In this document: positions 59,417-64,000 of the stretch, piece after piece
Layout: each line of letters begins with the position of its first letter
Numbering within the stretch: position 1 is the first letter of the stretch
DNA from: Aquilaria yunnanensis
Lineage: Eukaryota; Streptophyta; Magnoliopsida; Malvales; Thymelaeaceae
Direction: 5' to 3'
NCBI GenBank assembly: GCA_039654915.1
Contig: CM077599.1
Coordinates: forward strand, 67,920,001 to 67,984,000
DNA: 64,000 bases
Position numbers and translations under genes: made by a program
Notes under the pieces: generated by a model
Told to the model about the DNA's origin: nothing
Databases searched by the model: none
The model's input: the letters and a program-made list of their open reading frames with translations, nothing else

Positions 59417-59880
59417 TCATAGTAACTAGGTTTTTATTACCTAAAATTCAAATTTTGAAGAAAACATAATAAAAGGAGTAATGAAATAAACAACCCAATA
59501 TTCATGGAATAAATATATTACCTAAAATTTAAATTTTGAAGATGTTTATATTATATGAATTTTGAGAATATTAATGTCACAAATTATCCTTTATTATGTG
59601 TCAACTTTAGGAAAATATTCATTTCTTGACATATTTCTTAAAGTTGGCCTTTACTATTTGGAATGCCTAAAAATTACGAAAAGTCCATTAATATTGAATA
59701 TAACAATGTCATTTTCTTAATTCGTATTATTACTTATGAAAATTAATTATCCTATGATATAGAAAAGGCCTGAAGACTTAATAAAAGAAAATTTTGTTAT
59801 TTTTAGGAAAAAAAATATGATAACAATCTTTTTTTCCTAAAGTTAATGTGTCATACTATGCTCTTTACGTTTCAAACTTA

Positions 59881-60236
59881 AGGTAAATGTCACCAGTTGT
59901 CCCTAAACTATATTTCATGTTGCTTAATCGTCCTGAAATTATCAAGTGTTGCACAAATTATCCTTAAATTATTTAATTGTTACTATATCATCCTGCCACC
60001 CACCTCACTGTTAATGATGGACGGAAAAGTAGTGCCACATCAAAAATAGCCATGTCATTTTTTCATGCTACATTAGCAATCACATCATTTTTCCATCCAT
60101 TCTTAACTGTTATAATAGATGACTGGATAATTAAACACTATAGGATATAGTTTAGGGACCATTAAGCAACATTTGATAGTTTTAGAATAATTAAGCAACA
60201 TTGGTATTGTTTAGGGATAACCGGTGTTATTTATCT
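59881..60236. mobile_element. Mutator-like foldback element, 356 bp
   Basis: The TIR left end AGGTAAATGTCACCAGTTGT matches the reverse complement of the right end AGATAAATAACACCGGTTAT, and the arms run for about 120 bases with a tandem phrase (TGTTGCTTAAT..TCC.TAAA). The flanks TTCAAACTTA (59871-59880) and TTCAAATTTA (60237-60246) agree at 9 of 10 positions, a good Mutator-type duplication. Confidence 0.8.
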
Positions 60237-61014
60237 TTCAAATTTATTATTTTTATACTTTCAGTTTGTCCTTTTTATGTAATAAAGAGTCTATATTGTC
60301 TTGTTTGAAATTTAGTGTAAGAGAGTGTTTCTATCATAAATCAATCAAAAAAAAAAAAAAGATTGCCATAGTGAATATAAAGAAGAAAAAATAAAAAATA
60401 ATATAGAGATAAAGAATAAGAAGAAACAAGAATAATACAAAGCTAAAAAAGGAATAAAACCAAAAAAAAAACTAGATAAAAATGAAATGTGAAGGAAAAG
60501 AGAATAATGCGCAAAATGAAAAAGAAAAGAAGAAAATTTGGAAAATAAAAAGCAAATAGTGGGATTGTGGGAATCAAACACCAGCACTTCCACCTGATTT
60601 AAGAATCACACAAACTCCTCTAGAAGCTATTGTTGTAAAATATGTGTAAGCAAAATATATATATATTTTTAACTCCATAATATGTCTTGGCGCACAAGTG
60701 AGCCGCACATATGATTGTCCCTAATTTTTTTTTTTAATACCTAAACCTTTACATTTAATATTCTAATGATTGATACTGTGTAGCAAAAAATTTTACTTCA
60801 ATAGTTTTGTTAAGCCAAAATGCTAGAATTAATATAAAATAAATCTTAATTTATCCTCAATTGTAAGATTTAGTTTATCATAATATTAATATTTTATCAA
60901 AGTTTTACATTGAGCTAACTCTTGAAATCTCAATTATATTAACTACATTTCACTGTTTTTGGGGAAAAAAAATCTTATAGAAACACATTTTACATATTCA
61001 GGGTCTAGTAAAAA
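60237..61014. other. intergenic region
   Basis: An A-rich stretch (60340-60560) is followed by TGGGAATCAAACACCAGC and sequence typical of degraded plant repeats. No gene is supported; the minus-strand ORF at 60345-60593 is only the complement of the A-rich tract. Confidence 0.5.
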
Positions 61015-62147
61015 GTTTTTTTTTATGGTAAAAACAAACTGCATTAAATCAGCTCAAAGCGTTCGACAACCATAAGGAGAAAGGCGAATCCCAAGAATAC
61101 CTAGCTAACACCCAGAGACCCTGCTTGACGAGAGCATGGGCAGCTCCGTTTAAGGTTCTACAAACAAAAGAAAATAAGCAACTACTAAAAGAACTAGCTA
61201 ATACTCCGGCTTCATCAAGCAAAATACCAAAATAAAAAAGGGAGGGAGACAAGCCTCTCTGGAGTTCCAATATGATTTGCAGCAAATATAACTCCACCTC
61301 AACATCCTAGATCCCATGTCATTGGGCTTTCTTCAACCTTGTGAGAACTGCCATCACCTCAAAATGCTTAATTGGCATTATTTCTGTCGTACTCCCAGCT
61401 GTATGCAATCACAAATTCAACCGAACCATTTGAATCTCTACAAACCAACCCTACTAAAACTCGCTTACTCTCCTTGGATATGGCTCCGTCAACATTCACC
61501 TTGCACACACCCATTGTTAGGCACTTCTATCTTGTTTCGTGCTGACTTCGCACTTCCTGGGCTACCAACGTCTCCTTCCCGTCTAAGGTCTAGCTCTATA
61601 ACCAATTGTCAATGGAGTGTGCAACAAGTAAAGGACATTGACACTGACCCTCATACACCACTCGATTCTGGTTATACAATACCATCCTCCCGTACACTGC
61701 CCACCTTAGCGTCAGGAGCTCGTCCTTGTCCAACACGGCTTGAAGCTCTTTCGCCCAGTTTTGTGCCCTAACTCTTACCCTTAACCCGAATTAATCTCCT
61801 ACTTTCCTAGAGAAAATGCAATCAAAGAAAAAGTGTTATACAGTCTCCTGAGCTTGACCACACACTAGACACTCCCATGGCACCTTTAACCCACACCACA
61901 TGAGATTGTCATGAGTGGGAAGGGCTTCCGCACAAGCTATCCAAAGAAACAAATAAGCTCTAGGTGGTAAAGAGAGACTCCACAACCATGCCCAGAAGTC
62001 CAATCGTAGAAAAGAATCCCAATGAAAAAGTAAAGCATAGGCAATGTAGTATGTTGAATTGACCATAAAGGCTCCATTCTCTGTCATACCCCAAGTTAAG
62101 ACATCATCCATAAAGCAATAGGAGAGTGGGATTCTTTTCACTGCCAT
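61015..62147 (-). pseudogene. L1-type LINE 3' part: zf-RVT and RNase H domains
   Basis: The minus-strand block 62147-61836 encodes VLTWGMTENGAFMVNSTYY and ALPTHDNLMWCG...CLVCG, the zinc-binding zf-RVT domain. About 61560 to 61049 encodes CKVNVDGAISKESKRVLVGL (RNase H start) and CRTLNGAAHALVKQG near the end, with stops between. The stop at 61049 is followed by an A-rich tail on the element's strand (T run at 61014-61024 on plus). This marks the 3' end of the LINE. It is the same family as 21595-22884. Confidence 0.8.
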
Positions 62148-62410
62148 AGCATTGATCGATTGCAGAAGTGCATCTATAAGGCCTTAATTCCATTGGAACG
62201 CGTTTTAAATTATCAAATTCTCCACCTTCCACTCCTCAGTACCTTGAATTGTGCAACTGATAAGTTTAGGATTATGACTGGGCAGCCAACTATCATTCTA
62301 TAAAGATATGCTTGTCGTACTCCCTACCCTCAAAAAAGCACTCATCGTCAAAACCTCTCTTTCCATCAGCAAGCCTTTGAAGATGACCGAAAAGGATTTA
62401 GGAGATGGAG

Positions 62411-64000
62411 CTAAAAAAAAAATGTGAAAGGAAAGTATTTCCCCCATATCACCCGAGCCACCAAGCTTGACTCATTATGTGTTAACCTCCAAGCTTGTTT
62501 GGCGAAGAAGGCTAGATTAAACGAATGGATGTCATTGAACCCGAGGCCACCCACGCCTTTAGAGGTGCACAATCTCTCCCAACCACACCAAGCCATTTTC
62601 CCTTTTCTCCACATTCGAGGACTAGAAAAATCCTGAAGCCAAGATTGTAATTTATCATACACTTCAGTGGGAACTAAGATACAACTCATCAGATCTGTAG
62701 GCATTGCCTGTACTACCAACTTAATTAGTTGCGTTTGCCCGGCCTGGGAAATGAGGGAAGCCGTTCGCCTAGCCATCTTCTGCTTAACTTGCTTGACAAG
62801 AAAATCAAATTGGGTCTTTTTCTTATGACCCAACATCCTGGGAATACTGAGATACTTATGAGCCTTCAAGCAAACCAGCGTCCTCATCATATTCATAAAT
62901 AGCTTATGATCCTTAGGCATACAACTTGGACAAAAGAAAATGGATGATTTCTTCAAATTTACCTGTTGGCCTAAGGCACGTTCATACTGCTCCAAAATGG
63001 CTAATAGGTGTCTCACGTCCACTTCTTTAGCTCTCATGAAAATAATGCTATCGTCTACAAACAATAAATGTGAAACTGTAGGACTTGACCTGCTGATAAC
63101 TATACTTGAGATCCATTTAGACCTCTTGGCCTGCCTACATAGAGCTAAAAGTCCTTCAACATAGAGCAAAAAAAGGAAAAATGATAGTGGGTCACCATGA
63201 CAAAGGCTTCTGGAAGAATTAAAGCACTGGGATGGTTGGCCATTAATTAAGACAGAGAAAGAGATGGATTCCATACAACTCATAATCAATTTGATCCAGC
63301 ACTGAATAAAGCCCATACACTCCATCACTGCCCGTAGAAAAGACCATCCCACCCGATCATATGCTTTTAACATATCCAGCTTGATTTGCATTGCTCCTAC
63401 ACCCTACCCGTATAAGTTATTAATACGATGGTAGGTTTCCAAAGCCATAAGAGTATTATCAGTTAACAATCTGCCTAGGACAAAAGCGTTCTGATTTTTT
63501 GAAATTAATCTTGCTAGAAATGGCTTTAACATGTTCGCCAAAACTTTAGTAACTAACTTATACAAGACATTACAAAGGCTTATGGGATGATAAACAACCA
63601 CCGTTTTAGGATTTAGGATCTTTGAATAAGCACAATATAAGTTTGATTTAATTCAGGCAAGATAGAGCCACTCATTAGGATCTATAGTACATAATCAATC
63701 ATATTTGCATATAAGATGTGCCATAGTTTCTGGAAAAAGACGGGGAGCAAACCATCAAGTCTTGGTGACTTTGTCTGATGCATTTGAAATTGGGTAGTTC
63801 ACATCTCATCCCCTGAAAAAGGTCCCATTAACTCTTTATTCATGCTAGGGGATACCACCCCCTCCACCATGGAAGCCACCTCCTCCATACTTGATGGATT
63901 TGATGAAGTGAATAAAAGGCCAAAGTAAAATGATGTTTCCTCCTAGATTTGCTCAGTACCTGACACCTCCGTCCCATCCTTCCTAAGCAAGCTTTGTATA
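62411..64000 (-). pseudogene. L1-type LINE reverse transcriptase, continues beyond the window
   Basis: 63391-62411 is an open block of 326 codons with KLDMLKAYDRVGWSFL (RT motif with the first Asp), then GDPLSFFLFLLYVEGL and the active site FVDD (HLLFVDDSI, near 63045-63070; FADD is usual). It continues with QVNLKKSSIFF and SQAGQTQLIKLVVQAMP. 63601-63404 holds PISLCNVLYKLVTKVLANML in the same frame, separated by a stop. Still further upstream (63602-64000) LDGLLPVFFQKLWHI is readable between stops. A frameshift separates RT from zf-RVT. The copy is inactive, but the RT block is the best preserved LINE coding sequence in the window. Confidence 0.85.

Larger units (their letters stand above)
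57134..59880. other. AT-rich intergenic region
   Basis: No gene is seen. It contains the second copy of the dispersed repeat (58340-58500), a long (TAA)n array and, around 59660-59790, a segment resembling 56710-56820 (CGAAAAGTCCATTAATATTG against TGAAAAATCCATTAATACTG). A short ORF at 58228-58410 overlaps the repeat and shows no known motif. Confidence 0.5.

Noticed and set aside
61316..61771. 151-codon plus-strand ORF
   Set aside because: It is the complement of the minus-strand LINE RNase H region, whose motifs are recognisable.

Overview
The window is nuclear DNA of a flowering plant, most likely a eudicot. Genes are spliced with GT-AG introns, intergenic DNA is AT-rich, and most of the sequence is plant-type transposable elements: hAT, CACTA, Mutator-like foldbacks, Gypsy and Copia LTR elements, and L1-type LINEs with a C-terminal RNase H. 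There are no operons or bacterial features.

Genes. At the left edge (160-3883, +) lie the last five coding exons of an unrecognised, probably nuclear protein. At 8073-10653 (+) is a complete ten-exon gene for a 516-residue multipass membrane protein of a plant family without an assigned function; a TATA box, leader exon and 5'UTR intron can be proposed upstream. At 56016-56174 (-) is a lone first exon of a short-chain dehydrogenase/reductase, with an in-frame stop and no downstream exons visible.

Repeats. From 13.6 to 23.2 kb there are small TIR elements (a hAT MITE, Mutator-like foldbacks, a 1.8-kb element with about 260-bp TIRs) and LINE fragments on both strands. A non-autonomous CACTA element (23432-26171, TSD ACA) sits inside a LINE fragment.

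The main structure is a nest from 26.85 to about 55.8 kb. Diverged LTR-like DNA is interrupted by a hAT transposon (27959-52882, 8-bp TSD). The hAT holds an 11.4-kb Gypsy element (28182-39612, TSD CCCAG) and a 9.0-kb Copia element (41359-50365, TSD AGCAT) that splits the hAT transposase. The right LTR of the Copia element holds an 861-bp solo LTR (48822-49682, TSD GTGTC). Both full LTR elements lie on the minus strand and have recognisable LTRs, primer binding sites and polypurine tracts. The Gypsy element carries an extra, intact 182-codon ORF with a Cys/His cluster downstream of integrase; this is the least explained coding sequence in the window.

From 56.2 kb rightwards there are AT-rich intergenic DNA, two more foldback elements and a minus-strand L1 LINE (61015 to the window edge), the same family as the LINE fragment at 21.6-22.9 kb. 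No RNA gene, CRISPR array or prokaryote-like cluster was found.
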